Assembly: GCA_033297075.1 (NCBI GenBank)
Contig: MU858133.1
Location: forward strand, 62,001 to 126,000
Direction of reading: 5' to 3'
Origin: Rhypophila decipiens
Lineage: Eukaryota; Ascomycota; Sordariomycetes; Sordariales; Naviculisporaceae
Length of the DNA stretch: 64,000 bases
Positions 46,966-57,805 of this stretch are shown one piece after another; position 1 is the first letter of the stretch; each line of letters begins with the position of its first letter. Position numbers and translations under genes: made by a program. Under the pieces are notes generated by a model. That model had not been told where the DNA came from. It saw only the letters and a list, made by a program, of their open reading frames with translations, and ran no database searches.

Positions 46966-49900
46966 ATGAGCTTTGGATTCGGCGTTGGCGATGTCCTAGC
47001 TGTACTTAAGCTTGCCAACAAGGTCCGCAAAGACTTTTTTGGGGCTCCGAAGCAAGTCCAGGATGTTTGTGATGAGTGAGTGCGGCTGCCTTGGCATCTG
47101 ACAAGATATACCTGCGCTAATCGACATCCCAGAGTCCGCAACCTCTCCATCGTCCTCAGCGATGTCGACGTCACCGTTTCAGAATGCGAGCTCACCCAAG
47201 CACAACAGAATGACCTGGCCGAGATCCTATCCTCATGTCAAACAGTGCTGCAAGACTTGGAGCAGGTGTTGGGCAAGTTCACCGAGCTATCGTCCACCAA
47301 CGATCCAAGTCTTGGCATGCGAGCGAGGCGAGTCTGGAAACAGTTAAAATGGGAACCTGGTGATATACGAGAGTTACGAGAAAGGATCGTTTCTGTTGTC
47401 AGCCTGCTCCATGCTTACCTGGGAGGCATATCTAGGTGAGAATCTGTTCCAATTTCTCTCCAAGGTGGAAAGTCGCTTGAGTGCAGCAACAGCTAATGTT
47501 CATTATCTCATCTACAGTCGAGCCATTCTGGCAACACAAAAGGGCGTTGATCGGCTGAATGAGCGAGAGGATGACAAGACACGTTCCGAGATCCTCAATT
47601 GGTTGACGCCTACTGAATACGCCACTCAACAGCACGACTTCATCAACAGAAAACAAGAGGGCACCGGGCGATGGTTACTCGATTCCACAGAATACCAAAC
47701 CTGGATTGATCCCACTTCCGATCAGCGGACACTGTTTTGCCCCGGTATGCCAGGTGCCGGAAAGACCATCCTCACAGCCATCGTCATCGATGATCTGTTG
47801 ACGCGGTTCGCCAGTGGTCTTGCCAGTTTGGACATCGGTATTGCCTACATATATTTCAACTTCCGACGTCACGACCAGCAAAGGTACCCAGAGGTCATGC
47901 TCAGTGTCTTGAAGCAGCTGTGCCAAAGCCTGCCGTCCCTCCCTTGCTTCCTTGCCGATCTTTGGAACTCACACAAAAAGAAGCAAACACGACCTACAGC
48001 CGGTGACATTGTCCGAGGACTGGAAGAAGTAGTGCAGGCGTACGCCAACCGGGTTTTTATTGTCGTGGACGCCGTTGATGAAAGTTCAAGCAACGATGGC
48101 ACCCGCAGTCGGGTTCTTAAAGAGCTCCTTAGGCTTCAGGATGAGTCTAGTACTCCCTTGTTGCTCTTTGCCACCTCGAGATACATGCCAGACATAATGG
48201 AGACTTTTCGCTCCCGATCAACAACTATCAGCGTTGATATTCGCGCCTCCCGTCATGACATTGAGCAGTACGTGGATGGAAATATAGGAACGCTGCTGCC
48301 CTTTGTACGACGTAACTTGGCGCTTCAGACTGAAATAAAGGATGCAATATCGGAGGCAGTCGATGGAATGTGAGTTCTCTCCGTCCTTTAGGCTTTCTTG
48401 CATTATTGAAGTGGTGGCTGGGACAAGCAAACTGATTACAACTTAATCTCCAGGTTTCTCTTGGCCCAGATTTACCTCCACTCCCTGGGAGATAAAACCA
48501 CGCCAAAGTCAGTGAGGACTACCCTCACCGATTTCAAGGAACGCAATTCGGGCTCCAGTGAGGCGTCCAAAGTCCAGACTCTCAGACGAGCCTATGATGA
48601 TGCCATGGTGCGGATCGTCGGCCAGCGTCCCGGCTTCAAAGACCTCGCACTCCGAGCCTTGTCATGGATTAGTTGCGCTACGCGTCCACTAACAACGGTT
48701 GAACTTCAACATGCACTCGCTGTCGAAATTGGCGCGCCAGAGTTGGACTATGATAACATGCCGGAAGTCGATGATATCCTGGGCGCATGTGCGGGATTGG
48801 TGACAGTAGACGAGGAGAGCGACATCATCCGCTTGGTGCACTACACGACTCAGGAGTACCTCGAGAATACTCGGTCGCAGTGGCTTCCAGATGCCGAGGA
48901 CGATATAACCCGTATATCTGCCACCTACCTCTCATTCCAGGTGTTCAGTTCAGGCCCTTGTCGGAGTGCCGGGGAGCTACGACGACGTAACAGGAGGAAT
49001 CCCTTGTATCCACTGGTTGCTCTTTCTTTCGCCCATTATGCCTCAAGAGCTTCGAGAGTATGGCCCGAGGTGGTAGACTTCTTCGAGCTGAAGCCAAACG
49101 CGAGAGCTGCATATCAGTACTGTGTTAGTGACAAGATATGTCGTAACCTAACTGTATTTGGGCTATCATGGTTAGAAATTGTACAGCTGGCAACCTATTT
49201 TGGCCTGGTGGATGTTGTGGACTCGTTTCTGCGCCAAGGATACCTGAATACAGGTACGAAAGAGGAACCTGGGAAGGCCCAGGATAGCGCCCTCAACCGT
49301 GACGATTCGATACCTTCATCGCTGGTTGGTATTCACCCTTGGTTGGCTTTCAAGGTATCAAACCAAACTCCTTTGCACGTCGCTTCCACATGGGGCCACA
49401 TCGAAATAGCGCGTCTATTGCTTGCAAGACCCGGTATAGATGTCAACGCATTGGACTCTAGAGGGTCCACACCGTTGCATGAAGCTGCAATCATGGGCCA
49501 CGGAGAGACTGTTGAGCTGCTACTCTCGTGCTCGGAAATAGAAATCAACCGCAGGGATGCAAATGGCAACACGCCACTACATTGTGCTGCATGCGGAAAG
49601 CAGGCGGGCGTTGCGAGAATCTTACTCTCCAGGCCAGGCATCCTTGTGAACGCGAGGAACAACACAGGTAGCACGCCTTTACTCTTTCATTTAGCCGCAC
49701 AGTGGTGCGATTCGCAGCTGGACGTGATGGAGGTCCTTCTCAACGCACCTGACATCGATATACACGCCGTTGATGACAACGGTGACACAGCTTTGTCGTT
49801 TGCTGTGTTCAGCGGACCCCATCCAGTCAAACGGCTCATTAGATGTTGGACTGCAAAAGCATCGGCACAGTGGCAATATAGCGGAACCAAGGCTTTGCAG

Positions 49901-50215
49901 AGAGCTTCAAGGGGAAATCAGGTGGAAATCGTCGAAATGCTTCTCGCGGATGATCGTCTGGGTATTGATCTCGCCGCTGACGTTGGAAGAGACTCGGCAA
50001 TCTCCACCGCGGCGGTCTGGAATCGTGTAGATATCGTACGTGTTCTTCTCGACACGGCCCAAATACCCGTTTCAGAACAAGAGAGAGTAATGTTTATGGC
50101 TGCGGCCCGGGGCTTAGCTGTGGTGGTCAAGCTATTTATCGAGAGAGGGGCTGTTTCGACCGGGATTACAGACAGTACTGGCAGGACTCCGCTTGAGGTT
50201 GCAAGGAGGCATTGA
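46966..50215 (+). CDS. NACHT-ankyrin STAND protein (NLR-like)
   Basis: Four exons, 46966-47075, 47133-47435, 47518-48369 and 48454-50215; 1,008 residues. The N-terminal helical domain (SFGFGVGDVLAVLKLANKV and onward) is of a type common in fungal STAND proteins. The NACHT NTPase follows, with P-loop GMPGAGKTIL (about 214-223), Walker B FIVVDAVDESS and sensor-like LLLFATSRYMPDI. Then comes a helical region and, from about 725, ankyrin repeats (TPLHVASTWGHIEIARLLLA; TPLHEAAIMGHGETVELLL; TPLHCAACGKQAGVARILLS) to the C terminus. Such proteins are signal-transducing switches in non-self recognition and regulated cell death. There is no paralogue in the window. It sits between the two biosynthetic loci. 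Confidence 0.93.
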
Positions 50216-51335
50216 ATGCACCTAAACAACGACCTCCGTCCATTGAAAGTTGGTTGGACAAACTCGAGCCTGTGGTGAGACTGCTCGAGTCTGCTACATC
50301 TTGACCACCCCGTCCTTGATATCCTGGCGATACTGGGGCAACACTGGCTGCTGCGGTCAAGGAAACAGATTACCGGTAACCGACCGACGAGTGTCACAGC
50401 TGGCAGACTAGGATCAACTAAATTAACCTACAAAAAATGGAAGGGGTTCCAATGGGCTATTTTACATCCAAATAATGGTATACACGATTAACAGTAAAAC
50501 CAATCCAGCTGCTTAATATTAATCAAGTCGAGGTGCTGTGACTTTTTGAACCGGGCTCGAAACGTATACAAGGAGTATCCAATGCCGGGACTAACGATTT
50601 CGCCTGAAGGCCCCCGGGCACTAGAAGCTGTTTCCCACCATCATCCTTACGACCACTGTAGTGGTCCATGGGGTCTTGATCGTCACGAGGTCACTATTAG
50701 ACACATAGGTAGTCACTAGACGGGAAACTATGAAAGAAGGCGCCTAATATACTTGCGATACAGACACTAGTCTTCTTTATACACAAGTACTACTCTTGAG
50801 AAATATATACTGTAACTTGTTGGAATAAATGCCTTGACTGGCTTAAGTAGATGCCATGGTCAGACTAGAATAGAGGCTTTAACTAGGTGGAATAAATGCC
50901 TTCGCAGGCTGGAATAAATGTCCTGACTGGCTAGAGTAGATGTCCTGGTCAGCCTGGAGTAGAGACCCGAATAAACTGGAATAAATGCCTTAACTGGCGA
51001 GTATAAACGCCTTGACCTATTAGAATACTGTCCTGACTGGCTGGAATAAATGCCTTGCCTGGGCTGGAAAAATTGGACTGGTGCCTGTATATGAAAGCAC
51101 GGGTAGTGCTTGTTTAGTAGGCCTCGGCCCTGAATGAATTGTTCGTGGTAAAGAATCTAACTTAAATTAATTAAAGGAAATCTAACAACAAAGGTAGCAG
51201 AATATGAGACTTGAGATGCAATGATAAAGGGAAAGTCAGCTACAACAACTAATTCAGGTAAATATCACCAAAAGAACCAAAGAAAACCATCATACAGCAA
51301 AGCAAAGCAACGCTAACTGACAATCATAACTCAAC
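50216..51335. other. Intergenic, AT-rich, contains a minisatellite
   Basis: About 1.1 kb between two converging genes with no coding potential recognised. It includes a degenerate 22-bp tandem array (listed separately). The rest is AT-rich. Confidence 0.6.
50821..51080. repeat. Degenerate 22-bp tandem repeat (minisatellite), about 11-12 units
   Basis: Units resemble TGGAATAAATGCCTTGACTG followed by GC, for example at 50821, near 50900, near 50922 and near 50988, with diverged units such as TAGAGTAGATGTCCTGGTCA between them. Unit length is 21-23 bp. Most differences are C/T and A/G changes, as expected of an old array or one affected by repeat-induced mutation. The boundaries are approximate. 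Confidence 0.8.
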
Positions 51336-54300
51336 CTATACAGACAACTCGCCCATGAAATGCGCAACCAAATGCCCAACAGTAGGACACTTCCAGACCA
51401 AGGTAGGCGCCATCTTGACCTTGACCTTCTTCTGCACCATTGTCCGGAACGCAACAGTCATGACCGAGTCCATACCCATCTCGGCCAGAGCGAGTGAAGT
51501 GTCGACGCTCTCTTCGCTCAGTCCCAATGTCGTCGCAACAGCCGATTTCAACACTTGCATAAGATACTTCTCCAGCTCTGGACCGGAAGTCGGCCTTCCT
51601 GCACCAGATGAGCCACCAGCAGCTACCGGTTCCGTGGCCGAGGTGCTGTGCGCTGCGGCAGCTCGCTCCCGTCTAGGCGCAACCTCCTCCAGAATAGGTA
51701 CCGCAGCCTCCTCATCGGCATCCACCTCCAACGCCCTCAGAACAACAACATTGCTCTCCCCGCCATCACCCACCTCGGAATGGACATGTCCCTCATGCGA
51801 GGTGATCACATCCCAAGCAGCAAACGCCTCTTCAGGCGTGACATCGCCGACACCCCTGGCGGTAAGCTCTGCGCTGATATAGTCAGCCTTGACCTTGGCA
51901 TCAGCCTCGGACAAATGTTCCCTTGCGTTACCAGTCGCACCGCCCGCCATGCCAAGATCCTTCCACGAGGTCCACAGAATGGATTTGACACCTTTATCGC
52001 CTTGCTCACGTCTCAGCTGGGCGAGTCCATCCAAAAAGGCATTTCCACTCGCGTACGAGCCTTGGCCTGGGAACCCGAGCAGTTGACCGCAGGACGAGAA
52101 CAAGATGAAGAAGTCAAGGGTTCCGGGAGGGAAAAGGTTGTGCAGATGCAGGGCACCGGTGACTTTGGGCGACAAGACAGCGTTGAACTCGGGCGTGGTG
52201 ATTTCTGGGATGGGCTGATCGATGAGGACACCCGCTGCGTGGATTACTCCGCTAATGGCAGGCAGAGAGGAGAGGACACCGCTTGTCAGGGACTCGGAGA
52301 ACTGAGCCGGAAAGGTAGGCAAAGTAATGTCCAAGGGCAGGGCGTAAACTGAGCAGCCTAGAGACTCGAGATGCACAATGGTGGCGATTGCTTCATGGAA
52401 CGCAGACTTTTCACCGTCGGAGAGGATAGATGGCCAGGTTGAGCGGCCGGGAAGGGATCGACGCGAGAGCAAGACCAGACGGCGGGCACCACGGTCAGCC
52501 ATCCATCTGGCTACTTGCAGCCCCAGGGCCCCAAGACCGCCAGTGATAAGGTACGTCCCGGCTGGCGAGAACTCTGTCTTCTTCATGGGCTGCTTGGGGG
52601 CAGCGGGGCAAAGAAGAGGACGGAGACGTGCAATGCGAGGAATGTAGTCTTGATAGCGGACGATGTCGGCGTTTTGGATGTACTTGAGGCTGGTGGGCAG
52701 CGTGTCAAGGTTATCCTTGGATTCGAGGTCGAAGAGGCCTGCAAAGATGTCGGGCATCTCGGACTTCATGATACGGGACAGGCCATATAGCGATGAGAAC
52801 GCCGCGTTGGAAAGGTCGCCTGTCTTGCCCGACCGAATGATCAGAGAAAAGAGCCTGGTCGAAGTATTTTCCAAAGTCGAGAGAGCTTGTACGGCAGAGA
52901 CAAGACCCTCGCAGGCTTTGGCAGCTGCGTTGGAGATGTCTTCTGTGCTGGTCGATCGTGGGGTGCGAGGGACGTGGATGACGATGGCATTCTCATCAGC
53001 CCGCACAAGGTTCACTAAGTCCTTGGTATGTGCAGTCTGGGCCGTGGAATAGCCCCTGGATTGGAACAGCCTGGTCAACTCACCCATGGTGACAGAATGC
53101 TCGACCCCAGTCTCACCTTCCTCACCAGGAGAGAACAGTATTACCTTGCTAAAGGCAAGAGGTTTCTCGGATGGAGTGGCGGGGAGCCAGGCAATTCTCT
53201 GCACCAGCTCTGTGGCGTTCTCCGACTTGCGACTGTCCTGGCCGCTCCTGCTTGGCGGCTCGATGCCAGCAAAGGCCATCGACTCAAACTCGACCACCAC
53301 GTCGCCGGACTCGGATAACACAGCGACGTCCACGACAAACTCTGTCTTGGTCATCTTGGTCCTGACGCAGTGGATATATCCCTTTTGGAGGTCAACAGGG
53401 TATTCGCCTTTGCCCTTGCCGTAGAGACGGACTTTGCCAATGGAAGTGGGCATGCGCAGAAGAGGGTCCTTGTGGAAGATGGTCGAAGCAATGGATGTGG
53501 CTGCGTCCATGATGGAGGCACCGAGATCTTCGAGCCCGGACTTGATGGTGTTGTCCGGGTTGGTGGCTACCAAGGCAAGCATCTCGGTGCTGTCCTCGGC
53601 GTTGTCGACCAGGTGCTCTTGAATGGCCCAGGGGAAGCCCATCTCCGGGACACCAACCTTGGCGAGATAACCAGTCGAGAAGGTCGACGGCAGGGTGGCC
53701 TGAAGGCGAGCTTTGATCTCTGTGATGTCCAGCGTGCGAATGGAAGGGCTCGATGGGGCGACACCAGAAGTGGTATTGACCAACCAAGCACCATTGCCAT
53801 CCGACTCGGAGAGACGTGAGGTGATGGTCAGCGACTTGCCCTCTTCAAGAAGAATCTGGATCTCGCGGGCAGGAGACACCACGACAGGGACCTTGAGTGA
53901 CACGCCCTCAAGGCAGTATGCTGATGTGTCGATGGCATGCAGGAAAGTGTTGACCAGCACCGCAGCTGGCACGATTTCGGACCCATGGAGCGGATGGTTG
54001 CCGGGGAAGGGCTTGGTGGTGTCATCGATGGTGGTCTGGAAAAGGACGTGGCCAGCCTTGGTGCCAGAAATGGCGGTTCTGGAACCCAGCAAGTTGTTGG
54101 AGCTGGGATCATGGGCCGCTTGAAGACGCTTGGGCACCTGGCTGACCTCACGCCAGTAAGGGACATGTGACCAGATAGTGCGAGGGACGTCGGGACACCA
54201 AGGCTTGTTGTCGTTCTTGGACGTGTAGTTGACTGGGTAGCCAAGGCAATGGAGACGGCCGACGGTGGTAAGGAGCTGCTTCATGGCCGGCTTTCCGCGG

Positions 54301-57029
54301 ATCATGGTTGGCAGCACCGCCGCATCACTGACGCCGGCAACCTCGAGAATCTCCGACATGGAGTAGGCGGCAATCGGGTGGCTGGCCACTTCGACAAAGG
54401 CGCGGTAACCGTCCTCGGCGATGGCCTGGATGGCGCTGTGCAGCAGAACCGGCTTGACCATGTTGTTGACCCAGTACTCGGCGTTGCGGGGATGGGCCGA
54501 CCGGGCATCTGCAGTCCAAGACGAATACAGACGGGTCGTCGTTGGGACCTTGGGCTGAAGGACAGGCTCAAGAGTCTCCCGGAGAGGCTCAACTAATTCA
54601 AGCAGGGACCTGCTGTGGAAGGCGATATCGGTGGGCAGGGGGAAGAGCTTGACACCCGAGGCCATCAGCTCGCCAACAAGCTCCATGACCGGCTGCTTGG
54701 GCCCCGCAATGACACACGAGGTAGGGGATGCATCAATGGCAACATCAATGCCCTTGTCCTCTCTCTCGGCCAGCTTGGCCCTCATCTCGGCCGCACCGAT
54801 AGAGACCAATGCCATGCCACCAGTGCCCATCTGCCGCCGGTAGAGTCTGGCCCGGGTGCAGGCGAGGACGGTACCTTCCTCGAAGCTGAGGGCGCCAGAG
54901 ACCACGGCGGCGGCTGTCTCTCCAAGGGAGTGGCCAACAACGGCGGCAGGCGGTCCAGCCTCGGCAATGAGGATGTTGGCCAGACCAATATGCATGGCAT
55001 ACGTCATGATCTGGTTCTCGTCGGTTGAGTGATCCTCACGCTCAGACTGCAGAGCTTGCAAGACGGAAAAGCCGAGTTCTCTTTGCACGATGGGCTCCAG
55101 CCGATGGATGGTCTCTCTGAAGATGGGCTGGGTGGCCATCAGCTCTTTGCCCATACCAGGCCATTGCGCGCCGTGACCCGAAAAGATCCACATGACACCT
55201 TTCTTGACAGTCTCAGCAGATGCCCGGTGCTGGCTCGCATTCGTACCAACAACGCAGGGGTCTTCCTCGCCATTGGCGAGCTTGTTCAAGGCCGCGATGG
55301 CCTCCTCTCGAGTGGCCGCAGTGACAGAGGTCCGGTACTTGTGGTGATTGCGACGGCTGGCCAGGGTAGTAGCAACTTCCTCGAGGGAAATAGAGTCAGG
55401 GGCAGTCTCGAGCCATTGAGCAAGGGCCTTGGCCGCAGCAGGAAGACGAGTCGCTTGAGGGGCCGACAGAAAAAGCAATACCGGCTGTTGGTCAACGGCC
55501 TTCTCGGTGCTCTCAGCCTTCTCGGGAAGGGGGCTGGCCTCAATGATGGCATGCGAAACAGTCCCGCTGTACCCATACGATGCCACCGCCGCCCTCATCG
55601 GCCTCGCCCACTCGCTGAGTTTTGTCGGTTCCTTGGGGACGACCAAGCTGTGAGAATCCCAGTCAATCTTGGTGCTGTGCTTATCCAAGTTGGCCTGTGC
55701 AGGAACCACGCCGTGCTTCAAGACCATGACACTCTTGATGAGACCCAGCACACCGGCCGCAGCCTCGAGATGTCCAATGTTGGGCTTGATGCTGCCGACA
55801 TAGCATGGGGCGCCCTCAGGTCTGGAAGCCCGACCATAGACATCCGCCAAAGCCTCCATCTCGGTAGGATCGCCAAGCGGTGTGCTGGTAGCATGAGCCT
55901 CAACATAGCCGATACTCTCCGCCGCAAGTTTGGCCTCTTTGAGCGCCTTCTTGGCGACAAGTCTCTGCGCCGCGGCATTAGGCGCCATGATGCCCAGCGT
56001 CTTGCCATCTCCGCAGACAGCGCTGCCCTTGAGAACGGCATGAATCCGGTCGCCATCCTCCAGCGCCTTGTCGAGCTTCTTGAGCACAACCACCCCACCA
56101 CCCTCACCACGCCCATATCCCTTGGCAGCGTCATCAAACGAGCGACAAACACCATCGGCGGCAATCGCGCCCGCTTCATCCAGAACCCGCGTCAAGCCCG
56201 GTCCAATAAGAGCATTCACGCCACCAACAATCGCCACCTCCGTCTCGCCGGCCAGAATAGCCCGGCGGGCCATATGCACCGCGACAAGCGAGCTCGCACA
56301 AGCAGCATCAACAGCGATACTGGGCCCCATCAGGTTCAAGCTGTGCGATATCCTACTAGGCACGCCGCAATACGCCGTCCCGACGCCCATGTGCGCCCCG
56401 ATGTTGGCCAGATCCTCGAGCACCAACTTGCCGTAATCGTCCGAATTGACGCCCATGTAGACCGATGTCGTGTTTTCGGGTCCCGAGATTTGCTGCTTGT
56501 CGGCTGCGATGCCGGCATCTTCGAGGGCTTCCCATGCCAACTCGAGGGCGAGACGCTGCTGCGGGTCCATTTGCTCTGCTTCCCGGGGCGAGATGGAGAA
56601 GAAGGAGGCATCAAAGTCGGGAAGGTTGGGCAGGAAATAGCCCTTTGAGGTGGTCTTGGAGAGGATGGACTTGTTGAGTGGGTGGCGCGAGTGGTAGGGT
56701 TCCCAGCGGGAGGGCGGGATGCTGGAGGCGGCGCACTCCTTGGCGAGCAGGTAGTTCCAGAGAGAAGAGGGCGACGTGTTGTTCTCGCCTGGCACTCGCA
56801 GGGCCATGCCGACAATGGCAATGTCATCGGCCGAAGAGTCCGAGACGGAGTAGCTCGATACCGAGTCGGCGTTAGAAGTGTCGGCTGTGCCCGTGTCCGA
56901 GGGAGGTGCTGGCGTGAAGATGGGTCCCGGGACAGCCGATGATCCCGAGGATGGCGGAAGTTGAGTCGGGTCTTCAAAGTTGGCAGCCGCCTCCGAGGGC
57001 GTCATGGAGGCGGGAGAATTGGTATCCAT
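51336..57029 (-). CDS. Partially reducing PKS of the 6-methylsalicylic acid synthase type (KS-AT-TH-KR-ACP)
   Basis: Single exon, 1,897 residues from the ATG at 57029 (context GTCAACATGG); in-frame ATGs at 57050 and 57278 would add N-terminal residues of unlikely function. Domains: KS from about 68 (Cys about 244 in DAACASSLVAVH, His about 379 in EAHATSTPLGDP, His about 420 in NIGHLEAAAG); AT (FSGHGAQWPGMG, Ser about 701 in GHSLGE); thiohydrolase/DH-like domain (His about 1012 in GNHPLHGSEIVP, Asp about 1175); KR (LITGGLGALGLQVA about 1495, Tyr about 1659 in GQGSYASGNAF); ACP (Ser about 1855 in GMDSVMTV). There is no ER and no methyltransferase. The motifs MGVNSDDYGKLVLEDL and GTAYCGVPSRI are hallmarks of the 6-MSAS clade. 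The product is a tetraketide such as 6-methylsalicylate; a mellein-type pentaketide cannot be excluded. Confidence 0.95.
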   Translation of the reverse strand: MDTNSPASMTPSEAAANFEDPTQLPPSSGSSAVPGPIFTPAPPSDTGTADTSNADSVSSYSVSDSSADDIAIVGMALRVPGENNTSPSSLWNYLLAKECAASSIPPSRWEPYHSRHPLNKSILSKTTSKGYFLPNLPDFDASFFSISPREAEQMDPQQRLALELAWEALEDAGIAADKQQISGPENTTSVYMGVNSDDYGKLVLEDLANIGAHMGVGTAYCGVPSRISHSLNLMGPSIAVDAACASSLVAVHMARRAILAGETEVAIVGGVNALIGPGLTRVLDEAGAIAADGVCRSFDDAAKGYGRGEGGGVVVLKKLDKALEDGDRIHAVLKGSAVCGDGKTLGIMAPNAAAQRLVAKKALKEAKLAAESIGYVEAHATSTPLGDPTEMEALADVYGRASRPEGAPCYVGSIKPNIGHLEAAAGVLGLIKSVMVLKHGVVPAQANLDKHSTKIDWDSHSLVVPKEPTKLSEWARPMRAAVASYGYSGTVSHAIIEASPLPEKAESTEKAVDQQPVLLFLSAPQATRLPAAAKALAQWLETAPDSISLEEVATTLASRRNHHKYRTSVTAATREEAIAALNKLANGEEDPCVVGTNASQHRASAETVKKGVMWIFSGHGAQWPGMGKELMATQPIFRETIHRLEPIVQRELGFSVLQALQSEREDHSTDENQIMTYAMHIGLANILIAEAGPPAAVVGHSLGETAAAVVSGALSFEEGTVLACTRARLYRRQMGTGGMALVSIGAAEMRAKLAEREDKGIDVAIDASPTSCVIAGPKQPVMELVGELMASGVKLFPLPTDIAFHSRSLLELVEPLRETLEPVLQPKVPTTTRLYSSWTADARSAHPRNAEYWVNNMVKPVLLHSAIQAIAEDGYRAFVEVASHPIAAYSMSEILEVAGVSDAAVLPTMIRGKPAMKQLLTTVGRLHCLGYPVNYTSKNDNKPWCPDVPRTIWSHVPYWREVSQVPKRLQAAHDPSSNNLLGSRTAISGTKAGHVLFQTTIDDTTKPFPGNHPLHGSEIVPAAVLVNTFLHAIDTSAYCLEGVSLKVPVVVSPAREIQILLEEGKSLTITSRLSESDGNGAWLVNTTSGVAPSSPSIRTLDITEIKARLQATLPSTFSTGYLAKVGVPEMGFPWAIQEHLVDNAEDSTEMLALVATNPDNTIKSGLEDLGASIMDAATSIASTIFHKDPLLRMPTSIGKVRLYGKGKGEYPVDLQKGYIHCVRTKMTKTEFVVDVAVLSESGDVVVEFESMAFAGIEPPSRSGQDSRKSENATELVQRIAWLPATPSEKPLAFSKVILFSPGEEGETGVEHSVTMGELTRLFQSRGYSTAQTAHTKDLVNLVRADENAIVIHVPRTPRSTSTEDISNAAAKACEGLVSAVQALSTLENTSTRLFSLIIRSGKTGDLSNAAFSSLYGLSRIMKSEMPDIFAGLFDLESKDNLDTLPTSLKYIQNADIVRYQDYIPRIARLRPLLCPAAPKQPMKKTEFSPAGTYLITGGLGALGLQVARWMADRGARRLVLLSRRSLPGRSTWPSILSDGEKSAFHEAIATIVHLESLGCSVYALPLDITLPTFPAQFSESLTSGVLSSLPAISGVIHAAGVLIDQPIPEITTPEFNAVLSPKVTGALHLHNLFPPGTLDFFILFSSCGQLLGFPGQGSYASGNAFLDGLAQLRREQGDKGVKSILWTSWKDLGMAGGATGNAREHLSEADAKVKADYISAELTARGVGDVTPEEAFAAWDVITSHEGHVHSEVGDGGESNVVVLRALEVDADEEAAVPILEEVAPRRERAAAAHSTSATEPVAAGGSSGAGRPTSGPELEKYLMQVLKSAVATTLGLSEESVDTSLALAEMGMDSVMTVAFRTMVQKKVKVKMAPTLVWKCPTVGHLVAHFMGELSV

Positions 57030-57805
57030 GTTGACTTCGAGGGGAAACATGACCAATGGGTGAATTGTCTGGTCTTGACCTGGTGTCGTCGTCTTGAAGT
57101 ACCGAGTAATCAAGATCAATAGCTGCGAAAGATAGAGACAGAGAGCATTGACATAAGTAAGGTCGATGGTCATGTAATAGTGGACTGGTTCGTCACTTGT
57201 GAAGCTGGTGAGAATGGTTGCTTTGCTTGCCCCTGCTGCGTGAAAGGAGATCGGGGAAGGTCTTGGTCGACCTGTCATGCAGGTTAATATAATTCTTTGT
57301 GATGCCGTTGGAACTGGCTAGCACATATCCTTGTGCACGATCCAGTCTGCAATGACAGTCGGGTAGCACCGAGGAAGGAAGTCGCCGAGCATTCTTCACT
57401 GCAGTGGTGTTCTAGCTTATCGCTTGATTCGCTTCCATCTGACTGGAAGCGGAAATGACCACCTGGCAAAAGGAAGCGACGAGGTTGGATTCTAGCCTCA
57501 CATGCACAGTGACACCCTTCGTGGGGGCTGCAGCTTCGGAGCATCTCTTTCTCGGTGCTGCAGTCCTTGTTGGTATATCCGGCCGAGAAGTGACCCGGGC
57601 CAAGACCGCCTCCAACTGACCAATCGCAATTGCAGATTTCCGTATCATACTGTTCCGGCCCCCAAAACAGTACGGTTCAGAAATCAACATTTGATTCTTA
57701 TCTCTTGATTGCCCCATGGTGGAGACGGGGAAACGGCTGCCCCTTGTTGAAATCATCAAGTCTTTTCAACTCCAGTCGTCATATCACTCAGGAGAAACCA
57801 CACAC
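57030..57805. promoter_or_regulatory. Bidirectional promoter between the 6-MSAS-type PKS and the prenyltransferase
   Basis: 776 bp between divergent start codons. It contains TATCCGGCCGAGAAG (57576-57590), a near copy of the palindrome found upstream of the oxidase and cupin genes. Confidence 0.65.
57576..57590. promoter_or_regulatory. Candidate cluster operator, half-degenerate copy
   Basis: TATCCGGCCGAGAAG. It agrees with the 59661-59675 copy (TATCTCGGCCGAGAA) over CGGCCGAGAA and its flanks, except for one missing base on the left arm. It lies about 550 bp upstream of the PKS start and about 215 bp upstream of the prenyltransferase start. Confidence 0.5.

Noticed and set aside
55029..56648. 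Long open frame (539 codons) on the plus strand opposite the 6-MSAS-type PKS
   Set aside because: It is antisense to the KS and AT coding region, has no domain and follows from the codon bias of the PKS gene.
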